Positions 51,204-60,219 of a stretch of DNA of 64,000 bases are shown piece after piece. The DNA is from Actinoplanes sp. SE50/110. GTDB taxonomy: Bacteria > Actinomycetota > Actinomycetes > Mycobacteriales > Micromonosporaceae. A program made the translations under genes and the position numbers. Where the stretch lies: positions 2,699,001 through 2,763,000 of the forward strand of contig NZ_LT827010.1 in assembly GCF_900119315.1 (NCBI RefSeq), given 5' to 3'. Below the pieces are notes generated by a model. It saw nothing but the letters and a program-made list of their open reading frames with translations, made no database searches and was not told where the DNA came from. The first letter of the stretch is position 1, and each line of letters opens with the position of its first letter.

Positions 51204-52235
51204 ATGAAGAGACTGCTCGCTGCCGCCTCCGCCCTGTCCCTGCTGCTGGTCGCCGCCTGCGGCAGCGGCGGCGCCGCCAGCGGGGGCGGCGACGCCTCCA
51301 AGAAGGCCATCCGCATCGCCTACCAGGCGTTCCCCAGCGGCGACCTGATCGTCAAGAACCAGGGGCTGCTGGAGAAGGCGCTGCCCGACTACAAGATCAC
51401 CTGGACGAAGTTCGACTCCGGGGCGTCGATCAACACGGCGTTCGTCGCCAAGAGCGTCGACATCGCCGCGATCGGCTCCAGCCCGGTCGCCCGCGGGCTG
51501 TCCGCGCCGCTGAACATCCCCTACCAGGTCGCCTTCGTGCTCGACGTGGCCGGCGACAACGAGGCGCTGGTCGCCCGCAACGGCACCGGGATCACCGACG
51601 TGGCCGGGCTGCGCGGCAGGAAGGTCGCCACCCCGTTCGCGTCCACCTCGCACTACAGCCTGCTCGCCGCGCTCGACCAGGCCGGGGTCAAGGAGTCCGA
51701 GGTGACCATCGTCGACCTGGAGCCGCAGGACATCCAGGCCGCGTGGACCCGCGGCGATCTGGACGCGGCGTACACCTGGCTGCCGTCCCTCGACGAGATC
51801 AAGAAGACCGGCAAGGTGCTGATCAGCAGTCGCCAGCTGGCCACCGCCGGCAAGCCGACGCTGGACCTGGGCGTGGTGTCGACGCCGTTCGCCGGAGCCC
51901 ACCCGGAGGCGGTCGACGCCTGGCGCAAGGTCGAGGCGCAGGCGCTGAACACCATCGCCACCGACCCGGCCGCGGCGGCCAAGGCGGTCGGCGCCGAACT
52001 CAACCTGTCCGCCGACGACGCCGCGCACCAGCTGCAGCAGGGCGTGTTTCTCAAGCCGGCGGACATCTCGTCGCCGGACTGGCTGGGCACCGACGGCAAG
52101 GTGGGCAAGATCGCGGACAACCTGGTGAGCGCGGCCGAGTTCCTCAAGTCGCAGCAGAAGATCGACGCGGTGCCGAGCCTCGACGCGGCGCAGAAGGCGA
52201 TCTATGTGAAGGGTCTGCCCAGTGCCCTCGGCTGA
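51204..52235 (+). CDS. ssuA: Sulfonate ABC transporter substrate-binding lipoprotein
   Basis: 343-aa lipoprotein. Signal MKRLLAAASALSLLLVAACGSGG has lipobox VAAC. The SsuA/TauA/NMT1-like fold shows IAYQAFPSGDLIVKNQGLLEKAL, FDSGASINTAFVAKSVDIAAIGSSPVARGLS and GRKVATPFASTSHYSLLAALDQAGV. AAAGGAACG Shine-Dalgarno. Taurine is an alternative substrate. Confidence 0.9.
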   Translation: MKRLLAAASALSLLLVAACGSGGAASGGGDASKKAIRIAYQAFPSGDLIVKNQGLLEKALPDYKITWTKFDSGASINTAFVAKSVDIAAIGSSPVARGLSAPLNIPYQVAFVLDVAGDNEALVARNGTGITDVAGLRGRKVATPFASTSHYSLLAALDQAGVKESEVTIVDLEPQDIQAAWTRGDLDAAYTWLPSLDEIKKTGKVLISSRQLATAGKPTLDLGVVSTPFAGAHPEAVDAWRKVEAQALNTIATDPAAAAKAVGAELNLSADDAAHQLQQGVFLKPADISSPDWLGTDGKVGKIADNLVSAAEFLKSQQKIDAVPSLDAAQKAIYVKGLPSALG

Positions 52236-53031
52236 CATCGGTCTCGCCGCCGGCTCCACCGCCGCTGTCTCCGGCGCCGGGGCCGCGGCCGTGCGGCTCG
52301 ACGCGGTGACGCATGCCTACGGGGACGTCACCGCGGTCGGGCCGGTCGACCTGACCGTGCCGGCCGGTGAGTTCCTGGTGCTGGTCGGGGCGTCCGGCTG
52401 CGGCAAGAGCACGCTGCTGCGGCTCATCGCCGGCTTCGAGCAGCCCACCTCCGGCACGGTGCGGACCGCCGGGTCGCCACCGGTGCCCGGGCGCGGCGCC
52501 GGCCTGGTCTTCCAGCAGCCCCGCCTGTTCCCGTGGAAGACCGTCGGCGGCAACATCGCGCTCGCCCTGAGATACGCCGGGCAGCCGGCCACCGGCGGCC
52601 GGATCGACGAACTGCTGGAACGGGTCGGCCTGCACGACGTCGCCAACCGGCGCACCTGGCAGATCTCCGGCGGCCAGCAGCAGCGGGTCGCGATCGCCCG
52701 CGCCCTCGCCGTCGACAACCCGCTGCTGCTGCTCGACGAGCCGTTCGCGGCACTCGACGCGCTCACCCGGGAACGCCTGCAGGCCGACCTGCGCAAGGTG
52801 AGCGCCGAATCCGGGCGGACCTGCGTGTTCGTGACGCACAGCGTGGACGAGGCGGTCTTCCTGGGCAGCCGGGTCGTGGTCCTCACCCCGCGGCCCGGGC
52901 AGATCGCCCTCGACCTGCCGATCGCCCTGCCCCGCACCGGGGTCGCGGCCGACGAGCTGCGCGGCTCGCCGGAGTTCGCCGCCCTGCGCGCCGAGGTCGG
53001 CCACGCCATCCGCGACCGCGCCACCGTCTGA
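52222..53031 (+). CDS. ssuB: Sulfonate ABC transporter ATP-binding protein
   Basis: 269-aa ATPase: Walker A LVGASGCGKSTLLRLIAG, signature [15 protein letters not shown], Walker B LLLLDEPFAALDALTRERL, H-loop FVTHSVDEAVFLGSRVVVL, all in the SsuB/TauB/NrtD style. The GTG start overlaps the end of ssuA by 14 nt with GAAGGG upstream. Hairpin terminator 8 bp downstream. Confidence 0.92.
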   Translation: MPSADIGLAAGSTAAVSGAGAAAVRLDAVTHAYGDVTAVGPVDLTVPAGEFLVLVGASGCGKSTLLRLIAGFEQPTSGTVRTAGSPPVPGRGAGLVFQQPRLFPWKTVGGNIALALRYAGQPATGGRIDELLERVGLHDVANRRTWQISGGQQQRVAIARALAVDNPLLLLDEPFAALDALTRERLQADLRKVSAESGRTCVFVTHSVDEAVFLGSRVVVLTPRPGQIALDLPIALPRTGVAADELRGSPEFAALRAEVGHAIRDRATV

Positions 53032-53039
53032 CCGGCCGC

Positions 53040-53078
53040 CCCCGTGGTGGTGTCGCACGTCCGGGCACCACCGCGGGG
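53040..53078 (+). terminator. Hairpin after ssuB
   Basis: CCCCGTGGTGGTG and CACCACCGCGGGG form a 13-bp stem with one G-U pair and a 13-nt loop, 8 bp after the ssuB stop. No T-run. The following 120 bp to the converging GGDEF-EAL gene hold nothing recognisable. Confidence 0.65.
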
Positions 53079-53199
53079 CCTCGGGCGCTGAGCACGCCGG
53101 GGCCGCGAGTCGAACTCATCGCCAGAATCCGCTGCCTCGATCTCCGGCTCGCCGGGCCACCGCGGGGTCAGGCGGCCGGGACCGGTCCGCCGGCGGGAC

Positions 53200-55662
53200 T
53201 CAGATCGTGGCCGGGGTGTGGTCGAGGGCGGCGTCGATCAGGGCGGCGGGTCCGGGCTTGGCGAAGTAGTAGCCCTGGGCGTAGCGGTAGCCCAGCGCCT
53301 CCAGGCGGATGGCCTGTTCGCGGGTTTCGACGCCCTCGGCGACCGCGCGCAGGCCGAGCGTGGCGGCGATCGTGCTCAGCGAGGTGGCGATCGCCTCCTG
53401 TTCGGCGGTGCCGTTGAGTTCGTCGATGAACGACTTGTCGACCTTGAGGGTGGTGACCGGGCAGGTGCGCAGCAGGGTGAGCGAGCTCTGGCCGGTGCCG
53501 AAGTCGTCGAGGGCCACCCCGACGCCCAGGTCGCGCAGGTCGCGGACGGTGTTCAGGGCGGCGCCGCCGCCGAACACGGCGGTTTCGGTGATCTCCAGGG
53601 TGATCTTGTCGGGGTCCAGGTGGTAGCGGGCCATCGTGGCGGCGACCTGGTCGGGCAGGTCCGGGTCGAGCAGCTGACGGGCCGAGACGTTGATGTTGAC
53701 CCGGGGCGCGTCGACGCCGTGCCGGAGCTGCCAGCGGGCGGCGTCCGCGCAGGCGGTCTCGATCACCCAGAGGCCGAGGTCGAGGATCAGGCCGGTCTGT
53801 TCGGCGACCGGGATGAACTCGGCCGGGGAGACCGGCGGGCCGTCCGCCGGGTGCCAGCGGACCAGCGCCTCGACGCCGGTGATCCGGCCGCCGGGCAGCT
53901 CGACGATCGGCTGGTAGACCAGGCGGAACTCGCCCCTGTCCAGACCGCGGCGCAGCGCGGCGGCCAGGTCGGCGTCGTGCTGGGCGGTGCTGTCCATCTC
54001 GTCGGTGTGCTCGGTGTGCCGGTTGGCACCGGCCCGCTTGGCGGCCTTGAGCGCGAGCTCGGCCCGGCGCAGCAGGTCGGGGACCTCGTCGTCGCGGCCG
54101 GCGGCCACCCCGACGGTCACCGTGACCAGCAGGTCGTGGCCGTCCACCTGCAGCGGCAGCCGGAACGCCCGGACCAGCCGCTCACCCAGCGATCCGGAGC
54201 CGGGCAGGCCGGTGGTCGAGGCGAGCGGGGCCGGGGGTCCGGAGCCGGGCAGCCCGGTGGCCGGGAGGACCGCGCCGGTGGGGAGCAGGATGCCGAATTC
54301 GTCGCCGAGCAGGCGGGCGACGACCGCGTCCGGCCCGAAGGTTGCGGTGATGCGGGCGGCCGCCGCGCGCAGCAGGGCGTCGCCGCGGGCGTCGCCGAGC
54401 CGGTCGTTGAGGGTGCCGAAGCCGTCCAGGTCGCAGACCGCCACGGTGACCGGGTCGGTCCGGTCCTGCAGGGTCGCACTGAACATGCGGCGGTTCGGCA
54501 GGCCGGTCAGATCGTCGTGGTTGGCCTGCTCCTCCAGCCGGTCGACCAGCACCGTGTTGTCGGACAGCGCGGTCAGCTGGCGGATCACCACCAGGGTGGT
54601 CAGCGCCACCGAGCCGCCGGCCAGGCCGGGCGGGAGGAAGCCGAGGTGCAGGGTGACGAAGACGAGCATGCCGACGGTGACGACGACGGCGGCGACCGGA
54701 ACCACGCTGACCCGGCGCCAGCGCTGCACCCAGGGCGGGCCGACCCGGCGGACCGGGGGGTGGTCGACGTGCCGGAGCTGGGCGCGGGTGGCCAGGGCGA
54801 ACATCAGTCCGAGCGGCGGCATCACGATCGCGGTGACCGACAGGTGCGGCCAGTCGCGGACCGCCGGGTAGATCAGCCAGGAGATCGGGGCGAGCAGGCC
54901 GAGCGGGGCGAGGTACCACAGGGCCGGCCCGTGCACGCCGCCCGCGCCGGTGATCCCGACCCGGATCACCGCGACCACCGCGGTGATCGCGGTGACCAGG
55001 ACGATCAGCATCAGGCCGGCGGCCAGGCCGAGCTGCGGCATCGGGCCGGGCGGCATGTCGCCGGCCGGCATCGGGCCACCCGTCGGCGGGCCGCCGGGCA
55101 CCGGCATCGACCAGAGGAAGTGCGTGATGACCACGGCCGAGGCGACGCCGACGATGGCGATGTCGAGGCAGATCGCGAGATTGGCGCGCCAGGTCCGCGG
55201 CGGGTGCGGGAGGCGGATCATGGCGTACGCGGTTCCGGCCACCGAGCCGAGATAGCACACCGCGCTCAGGGTGTTCATCGGCATGGGATGCCCGGCCAGG
55301 GTGGTCCGGATGGCGTGGCTGACGGTGCCGAGGGTCAGCACGCAGGCCGAGATGGTCAGCCGCCGCCAGAACCGGTGCGCGTCGCCCTCGGTGCCGGCCG
55401 CCGCGGTGTGGGCAGCCCACGCCGCGGTGGCGGCCGCCGCGATCCCGGTGGGCCAGAGCAGCCAGGCCGGCGGGTGGTCGCTGAGCATGCCGGCGATCCC
55501 GAGCACGATGCTCAGCCCGGCCCAGACACAGGCCAGGAGCAGAATGCGCCCGGCCGTGCGGGCCGGTCGTCCCACTGGTCGCATGTCCGGCACGATCGGC
55601 GGCATCCCGGGTGAGCTGAGAAGAGTCGCAGAAGGGGTGCGGCCATCGGCGTACCGGCGCAT
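53200..55662 (-). CDS. Membrane GGDEF-EAL protein, probable c-di-GMP phosphodiesterase
   Basis: 820-aa protein with about eight N-terminal membrane helices (residues ~40-350), a GGDEF domain with degenerate site (RLLGDEFGILL; first Gly is Leu), and a C-terminal EAL domain. EAL residues look intact: GVEALVRWHP, NINVSARQL, LEITETAVF, LDDFGTGQSSL, KVDKSFI, AEGVETREQA. So hydrolysis of c-di-GMP is likely while cyclase activity is doubtful. An insertion after the GGDEF site repeats TGLPGSG. ATG 55662 is a guess; ATG 55605 and 55584 are possible, none with a clear Shine-Dalgarno. Confidence 0.88.
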   Translation of the reverse strand: MRRYADGRTPSATLLSSPGMPPIVPDMRPVGRPARTAGRILLLACVWAGLSIVLGIAGMLSDHPPAWLLWPTGIAAAATAAWAAHTAAAGTEGDAHRFWRRLTISACVLTLGTVSHAIRTTLAGHPMPMNTLSAVCYLGSVAGTAYAMIRLPHPPRTWRANLAICLDIAIVGVASAVVITHFLWSMPVPGGPPTGGPMPAGDMPPGPMPQLGLAAGLMLIVLVTAITAVVAVIRVGITGAGGVHGPALWYLAPLGLLAPISWLIYPAVRDWPHLSVTAIVMPPLGLMFALATRAQLRHVDHPPVRRVGPPWVQRWRRVSVVPVAAVVVTVGMLVFVTLHLGFLPPGLAGGSVALTTLVVIRQLTALSDNTVLVDRLEEQANHDDLTGLPNRRMFSATLQDRTDPVTVAVCDLDGFGTLNDRLGDARGDALLRAAAARITATFGPDAVVARLLGDEFGILLPTGAVLPATGLPGSGPPAPLASTTGLPGSGSLGERLVRAFRLPLQVDGHDLLVTVTVGVAAGRDDEVPDLLRRAELALKAAKRAGANRHTEHTDEMDSTAQHDADLAAALRRGLDRGEFRLVYQPIVELPGGRITGVEALVRWHPADGPPVSPAEFIPVAEQTGLILDLGLWVIETACADAARWQLRHGVDAPRVNINVSARQLLDPDLPDQVAATMARYHLDPDKITLEITETAVFGGGAALNTVRDLRDLGVGVALDDFGTGQSSLTLLRTCPVTTLKVDKSFIDELNGTAEQEAIATSLSTIAATLGLRAVAEGVETREQAIRLEALGYRYAQGYYFAKPGPAALIDAALDHTPATI

Positions 55663-55676
55663 CGTGTGTTGATCTT

Positions 55677-55733
55677 GAAAAGGATAAAGTGCGGGTGTGA
55701 CGCTCACCCCCCAAGGCACGTCACACCCGCACT
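55677..55733 (-). terminator. Rho-independent terminator of the alpha-glucosidase gene
   Basis: Perfect 14-bp stem, AGTGCGGGTGTGAC (55688-55701) with GTCACACCCGCACT (55720-55733), 18-nt loop. On the minus strand it is followed by TTTATCCTTTT. It lies 47 bp after the glucosidase stop and before the GGDEF-EAL promoter. Confidence 0.88.
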
Positions 55734-55779
55734 CCCGCCCACCCGTACCGTCCACGGGTGGCCGGGCCGGTTTCCAGGC

Positions 55780-57453
55780 TTAGACGGACCACCACACGGT
55801 GGTGTCCGGCGGCAGCTCGACCTCGTCCGGGCCGAGCTCGATCGGGCCGCTGGCCAGCAGCGGCGTGCCGGGGCGGGCGACGGTCACCGGCTGGTCGCCC
55901 ATGTTGACCGTGCAGCGGAACACCGGGGCGCCCTCGACGGACCGCTCGAAGGCGAGCACCCCGGCCGGCGCGCTGAGCCAGCGCAGGTTGTCGATCGGCT
56001 GCAGCGCCGGGTTGACCCGCCGCTCGGCGAGCGCGGCACGGTACAGCTCCAGGGTCGAGCCGGGCGTCCCGGCCTGCGCGGAGACGCTGAGCCCGGCCCA
56101 CGAGGCGGGCTGCGGGAGCCAGCTGCCGCCGCCGTCCGGCCCGAAGCCGTACGGCGCGGTGTCGCCGCTCCACGGGATCGGCACCCGGCAGCCGTCGCGG
56201 TAGCCGTCCTGCCCGGTCGCCCGGTGGAAGGCCGGGTCCTGGCGGACCTCCGGCGGCAGGTCGAGCACCTCGGGCAGGCCGAGCTCCTCACCCTGGTAGA
56301 GGTAGGCCGAGCCGGGCAGGGCCAGCATCAGCGCGCTGGCCGCCCGGGCCCGGCGCAGGCCGGCCGCCTCGTCGACGGCGACCGCTTTGCGGCCGGCCAC
56401 CTCGCCGTCCGCGGTCTGCATCAGCCGGGTGGTGTGCCGGACCACGTCGTGGTTGGACAGCGTCCAGGTGGTCGGGGCGCCGACGGCGCGCATCGCGGCC
56501 AGCGAGTCCTCGATCATCTGCTGCTGCTCGTGCACGTTCCACGCGGTGCCCAGGTAGCTGAAGTTGAACGCCTGGTGCAGCTCGTCGTCGCGGACGTAGT
56601 CGGCCACCCGGGCCAGGGTCGGCGCCCACGCCTCGGCGACCGCGACCCGGTCGCCCGGGTACTCGTCGAGGATCCGCCGCCACGAGCGGTAGATCTCGTG
56701 CACTCCGTCGCGGTCGAAGCACGGGCTCTCGCCGACGCCCAGCAGGTGCCATTCGGCGTGCGAGCCGACGTCCGGCAGGCCGGCCTCCTTGACCAGGCCG
56801 TGCGCCACGTCGATGCGGAAACCGTCGACGCCGAGGTCGAGCCAGAACCGCAGGATGGTCTTGAACTCGTCGCGGACCGCCGGGTGCTCCCAGTTGAAGT
56901 CGGGCTGCTCCGGGGCGAACAGGTGCAGGTACCACTCGCCGTCGGCGACCCGGGTCCAGGCCGGCCCGCCGAAGATGCTCGGCCAGTCGTTGGGCGGCAG
57001 CTCACCGTTCTCGCCCTTGCCGGGGCGGAAGTGGTAGCGCTCGCGGAACAGCGAACCGGGGCCCTCGGCGATCGCCTTCTGGAACCACTCGTGCTGGTCG
57101 GAGGAGTGGTTCGGGACCAGGTCGACGATCACCCGCAGGCCCAGCGCGTGCGCGCCGGCGATCAGCTCGGAGGCGTCCGCGACGGTGCCGAAGATCGGGT
57201 CGACGGTGCGGTAGTCGGAGACGTCGTAGCCGGCGTCGGCCTGCGGCGACGCGTAGAACGGGGAGAGCCAGACCGCGTCGACGCCCAGATCCTTCAGGTA
57301 CGGCAGGCGGCTGCTGATGCCCGGCAGGTCGCCGATGCCGTCGCCGTTGGAGTCGGCGAAGCTGCGGGGATAGATCTGGTAGATGACCGCGTTGCGCCAC
57401 CAGGAAGCCGGCGGCGCCTCGACAGTGGGCGGTGCGATCAGTTGGTCGGTCAT
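55780..57453 (-). CDS. Alpha-glucosidase, GH13 family
   Basis: 557-aa intracellular GH13 enzyme hydrolysing alpha-glucosidic bonds of maltose-type or isomaltose-type sugars. Motifs: WWRNAVIYQIYPRSFADSNGDGIGDL (core IYPRSFADSNGDGIGDL), VIVDLVPNHSSDQHEWF, GFRIDVAHGLVKE (nucleophile Asp), VAVAEAWAP (acid/base Glu), TLSNHDVVRHTTR (third Asp). The ATG at 57453 lacks a Shine-Dalgarno. It lies just downstream of a LacI regulator gene and a TAACACGTGTTA palindrome. Confidence 0.93.
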   Translation of the reverse strand: MTDQLIAPPTVEAPPASWWRNAVIYQIYPRSFADSNGDGIGDLPGISSRLPYLKDLGVDAVWLSPFYASPQADAGYDVSDYRTVDPIFGTVADASELIAGAHALGLRVIVDLVPNHSSDQHEWFQKAIAEGPGSLFRERYHFRPGKGENGELPPNDWPSIFGGPAWTRVADGEWYLHLFAPEQPDFNWEHPAVRDEFKTILRFWLDLGVDGFRIDVAHGLVKEAGLPDVGSHAEWHLLGVGESPCFDRDGVHEIYRSWRRILDEYPGDRVAVAEAWAPTLARVADYVRDDELHQAFNFSYLGTAWNVHEQQQMIEDSLAAMRAVGAPTTWTLSNHDVVRHTTRLMQTADGEVAGRKAVAVDEAAGLRRARAASALMLALPGSAYLYQGEELGLPEVLDLPPEVRQDPAFHRATGQDGYRDGCRVPIPWSGDTAPYGFGPDGGGSWLPQPASWAGLSVSAQAGTPGSTLELYRAALAERRVNPALQPIDNLRWLSAPAGVLAFERSVEGAPVFRCTVNMGDQPVTVARPGTPLLASGPIELGPDEVELPPDTTVWWSV

Positions 57454-57476
57454 GGCGAGGAACGGTAGCAGGCAAC

Positions 57477-57529
57477 TAACACGTGTTACATAGCCTGACG
57501 GCTGCTTTCTTTCAGCAAGTTCTTGCAAG
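57477..57529. promoter_or_regulatory. Alpha-glucosidase promoter with LacI-type operator candidates
   Basis: A 12-bp perfect palindrome TAACACGTGTTA (57477-57488) lies 24 bp before the glucosidase ATG. AAGTTCTTGCAAG (57517-57529), a TTGCAAG-rich element like known actinobacterial maltose-operon operators, follows. An almost identical AAGTTCTTGCAGG occurs at 58591-58603 at the 5' end of the LacI gene. Either could bind the adjacent regulator. Confidence 0.5.
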
Positions 57530-57535
57530 CCGTCG

Positions 57536-58621
57536 TTATGCGGGTTTTGCGGTGGAATTTCGCACGATCAGGGAGGTCCCGAGCGTCTGCTGCGGGTGCT
57601 GATCCTCGCCCCGCATGGCCGACACGAGGAACTCGGCGGCCATCCGGCCCTTGGTCACGATCGGCTGGCGCACGGTGGTCAGCCGGGGTCGGAACCAGGC
57701 GGACTCGGCCAGGTCGTCGAAACCGGTCACCGACACCTGGCCGGGGACGTCGACGCCGAGCTCCTGCAGCGCATCCACGGCGCCGTAGGCCAGGACGTCG
57801 GAAAGGGCCAGGATCGCGGTCGGTTTCGCGTCGGACATCAGCGCCTTCGTCGCCCGGTATCCGTCGCCGCGGGTCACCGGCACCTCGGCCAGCTGCACGT
57901 CGGCGAGGGTGAGCCCGACCTCGGCGAGCGCATCGGTGATCCCGGCCAGCCGGCGCGCGAGCGGTCCCCGGTGCCCGTCCGCCGACCGCGGTCCCAGGGA
58001 GAGCACCGCGATCCGCCGATGGCCGAGTTCCAGCAGGTGGCGGGCGACCTCGCGGGCGCCGCCGCGATCGTCGACCTCGACGTGCGGGGCACCCTCGTGC
58101 CGGTCCGAGTCGATCAGCACGAACGGGATCCCGCGCCGGTCCAGCTCGGCCACCTCGCCCCGGTCGATCTCCAGGCCGCAGACGATGAAGCCGTCCACCG
58201 CGGCGTACGGGATGGCCTTGAGCACCGAGTCCTGCAGCGGCGGGGTGAGCAGCAGGGTGTAACCCTCGCGGTCGCAGACCTGGCCGGCACCCATCAGGAA
58301 GCGCGCGAAGTACGGGTTCTCCATGACCTGCGCCAGCCGCTGCGGCAGCAGCACCCCGATCGAGTTGGTGGTGCCGGCCTGCAGCATCCGGCCCAGCGTG
58401 CTCGGGGTGTAGCCGAGCTCCTCGGCGACCGCCAGGATCCGCTCCCGGGTGGCGGTCGAGATCCGCTGCGGATTGTTGAACGCGAACGACACCGCGGACC
58501 GTGACACGCCGGCCGCCGCGGCCACGTCACTCGACGTCGGTTTGCCACCTTTTGCGATTTTTTCTGGCACGCTGCCGGCCTTGTTGATGAAAGTTCTTGC
58601 AGGTGCCTTCCTGGACGGCAT
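57536..58621 (-). CDS. LacI-family transcriptional regulator
   Basis: 361-aa repressor. The LacI helix-turn-helix is at residues ~28-75 (KPTSSDVAAAAGVSRSAVSFAFNN, RISTATRERILAVAEELGYTPS), followed by a periplasmic-binding-like sugar domain (NSIGVLLPQRLAQVMENPYFARFL, GFIVCGLEIDRGEV, FVLIDSDRHEGAPHVEVDDRGG, AILALSDVLAYGAVDALQELGV, VTGFDDLAESAW). ATG 58621 has GGGGAG at 6 bp. It likely controls the downstream alpha-glucosidase. Confidence 0.94.
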   Translation of the reverse strand: MPSRKAPARTFINKAGSVPEKIAKGGKPTSSDVAAAAGVSRSAVSFAFNNPQRISTATRERILAVAEELGYTPSTLGRMLQAGTTNSIGVLLPQRLAQVMENPYFARFLMGAGQVCDREGYTLLLTPPLQDSVLKAIPYAAVDGFIVCGLEIDRGEVAELDRRGIPFVLIDSDRHEGAPHVEVDDRGGAREVARHLLELGHRRIAVLSLGPRSADGHRGPLARRLAGITDALAEVGLTLADVQLAEVPVTRGDGYRATKALMSDAKPTAILALSDVLAYGAVDALQELGVDVPGQVSVTGFDDLAESAWFRPRLTTVRQPIVTKGRMAAEFLVSAMRGEDQHPQQTLGTSLIVRNSTAKPA

Positions 58622-58742
58622 GCACGCTCCCCGGATCGGCGCCCACCATAACCCGCTGTGACCGATGAGGCGCGGATGCATGGAGCGCGCCGCCTCGGGG
58701 TACCAGACAGTTCGACACGACTTCACCACCTGGAGGTATGAG

Positions 58743-58916
58743 ATGGCTTTCGACGACAAGGTGGACAACAAGGCCGAGGAGCTCGGCGGCAAGGTCAAGG
58801 AGGGCGTCGGCAAGGCGACCGACGACGAGCAGCTCGAGGCCGAGGGTCACGCCGACCAGGCCAGCGCGAACATCAAGCAGGCCGGCGAGAAGATCAAGGA
58901 CGTCTTCAAGTCCTGA
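58743..58916 (+). CDS. CsbD-family stress protein
   Basis: 57-aa hydrophilic protein: FDDKVDNKAEELGGKVKEGVGKATDDEQLEAEG with the CsbD core KVKEGVGKATDDEQLEAEG, ending KIKDVFKS. The family is general-stress induced and of unknown biochemistry. ATG 58743 has TGGAGG at 8 bp. Monocistronic with a strong terminator 12 bp after the stop. Confidence 0.95.
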   Translation: MAFDDKVDNKAEELGGKVKEGVGKATDDEQLEAEGHADQASANIKQAGEKIKDVFKS

Positions 58917-58928
58917 GCGGTACGACGT

Positions 58929-58964
58929 GAGCGGGCCGGGACGGACCATCGTCCCGGCCCGCTC
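58929..58964 (+). terminator. Strong hairpin terminator after the csbD-like gene
   Basis: Perfect 15-bp stem GAGCGGGCCGGGACG / CGTCCCGGCCCGCTC with loop GACCAT. No T-run follows, as is common in actinomycetes. Confidence 0.85.
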
Positions 58965-59046
58965 GCGTGCCACGGCGTACCCCCAGGAGACGATCGTGAC
59001 CAGCGGCGGACCGTGATCCGAATCGCGCACCTCGCCTATCTGTTAC

Positions 59047-60219
59047 ATGGGTTTTCTGGATAAGCTCCCGGGCATGGACTTCCACTGGTTTCTGCCCACC
59101 AACGGCGACAGCCGGGACATCGTGGGTGGCGGTCACGGCACACCGGTCGGCTCGGCCGGCGGAGTGCGCCCGCTGACCATCGGCTACCTCGGCCAGATCG
59201 CGCGCAGCGCCGAACAGCTCGGCTTCGTCGGCGCGCTCACCCCCACCGGCGCGTGGTGCGAGGACGCCTGGCTGACCACCGCGATGCTCACCGAGGTCAC
59301 CGAGCGGCTCAAGTTCCTGGTCGCGTTCCGCCCCGGGCTGATCTCGCCCACCCTGGCCGCGCAGATGTCGTCGACCTTCCAGCGGCTCTCCGGCGGCCGG
59401 CTGCTGCTCAACGTGGTCACCGGCGGCGAGTCCGCCGAGCAGCGCCAGTTCGGCGACTTCCTGGACAAGGACGCGCGCTACGCGCGGACCGCGGAATTCC
59501 TCACGGTGGTCCGCGGGTTGCTGCGCGGCGAGACCATTTCGTACGACGGTACGCACGTCAAGGTGGAGAACGCGCGCCTCGCCCGGGTCCCGGACATCGC
59601 ACCCACCGTGTATTTCGGCGGGTCGTCGAAAGCCGCGGGCCCGGTCGCGGCCGAACACGCCGACGTGTATCTGACCTGGGGCGAGCCGCCCGCGCAGGTG
59701 GCCGAGAAACTCGCCTGGATCCGGACGCTGAAGCCGGACATGCGGTTCGGCATCCGGCTGCACGTGATCACCCGGGACACCGCCGAGGCCGCCTGGGCCG
59801 AGGCCGACCGGCTGCTGCAGAACGTGTCCGAGGCCGACATCGCCGGCGTGCAGGCCGGCCTGCGCACCAGCGAGTCCGAGGGGCAGCGGCGAATGCTCGA
59901 ACTGCACGGCGGCAACCGGGACGGGCTGCTTGTCGCGCCCAACCTGTGGGCCGGCGTCGGTCTGGTCCGCGGCGGCGCGGGCACCGCGCTGGTGGGCAGC
60001 CACACCGAGGTGGCCGACCGGATCGAGGAGTATGCCGCGCTCGGCATCTCCGAGTTCATCCTCAGCGGGTACCCGCACCTGGAAGAGGCGTACTGGTTCG
60101 GCGAAGGTGTACTGCCCGAGCTCCGCCGCCGGGGCCTGTGGCGGCACCCGGCGGGGGAGAAGGACACGGCGCCGGCGGCGATCCCGTTCGCCGGGGTGCC
60201 CAGCCTCGCTAAGCGCTGA
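59047..60219 (+). CDS. ssuD: FMNH2-dependent alkanesulfonate monooxygenase
   Basis: 390-aa enzyme releasing sulfite from alkanesulfonates with FMNH2 and O2. It aligns by eye with E. coli SsuD throughout: MDFHWFLPTNGD, GALTPTGAWCEDAW (active-site Cys), VTERLKFLVAFRPGLISPT, PTVYFGGSSKAAG, ADVYLTWGEPPAQV, RFGIRLHVITRDT (conserved Arg/His), SPNLWAGVGLVRGGAGTALVG-like, and LSGYPHLEEAYWFGEG (Tyr). ATG 59047 has no Shine-Dalgarno; ATG 59074 begins exactly at the homologous region. It lies away from ssuCAB at 50-53 kb, and no flavin reductase is adjacent. Confidence 0.93.
   Translation: MGFLDKLPGMDFHWFLPTNGDSRDIVGGGHGTPVGSAGGVRPLTIGYLGQIARSAEQLGFVGALTPTGAWCEDAWLTTAMLTEVTERLKFLVAFRPGLISPTLAAQMSSTFQRLSGGRLLLNVVTGGESAEQRQFGDFLDKDARYARTAEFLTVVRGLLRGETISYDGTHVKVENARLARVPDIAPTVYFGGSSKAAGPVAAEHADVYLTWGEPPAQVAEKLAWIRTLKPDMRFGIRLHVITRDTAEAAWAEADRLLQNVSEADIAGVQAGLRTSESEGQRRMLELHGGNRDGLLVAPNLWAGVGLVRGGAGTALVGSHTEVADRIEEYAALGISEFILSGYPHLEEAYWFGEGVLPELRRRGLWRHPAGEKDTAPAAIPFAGVPSLAKR

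Noticed and set aside
53218-55614. 798-aa open frame antisense to the GGDEF-EAL gene
   Set aside because: Composed of Gly/Arg/Asp/Gln-rich low-complexity sequence with no motifs. It is the usual high-G+C shadow of the real gene on the other strand.
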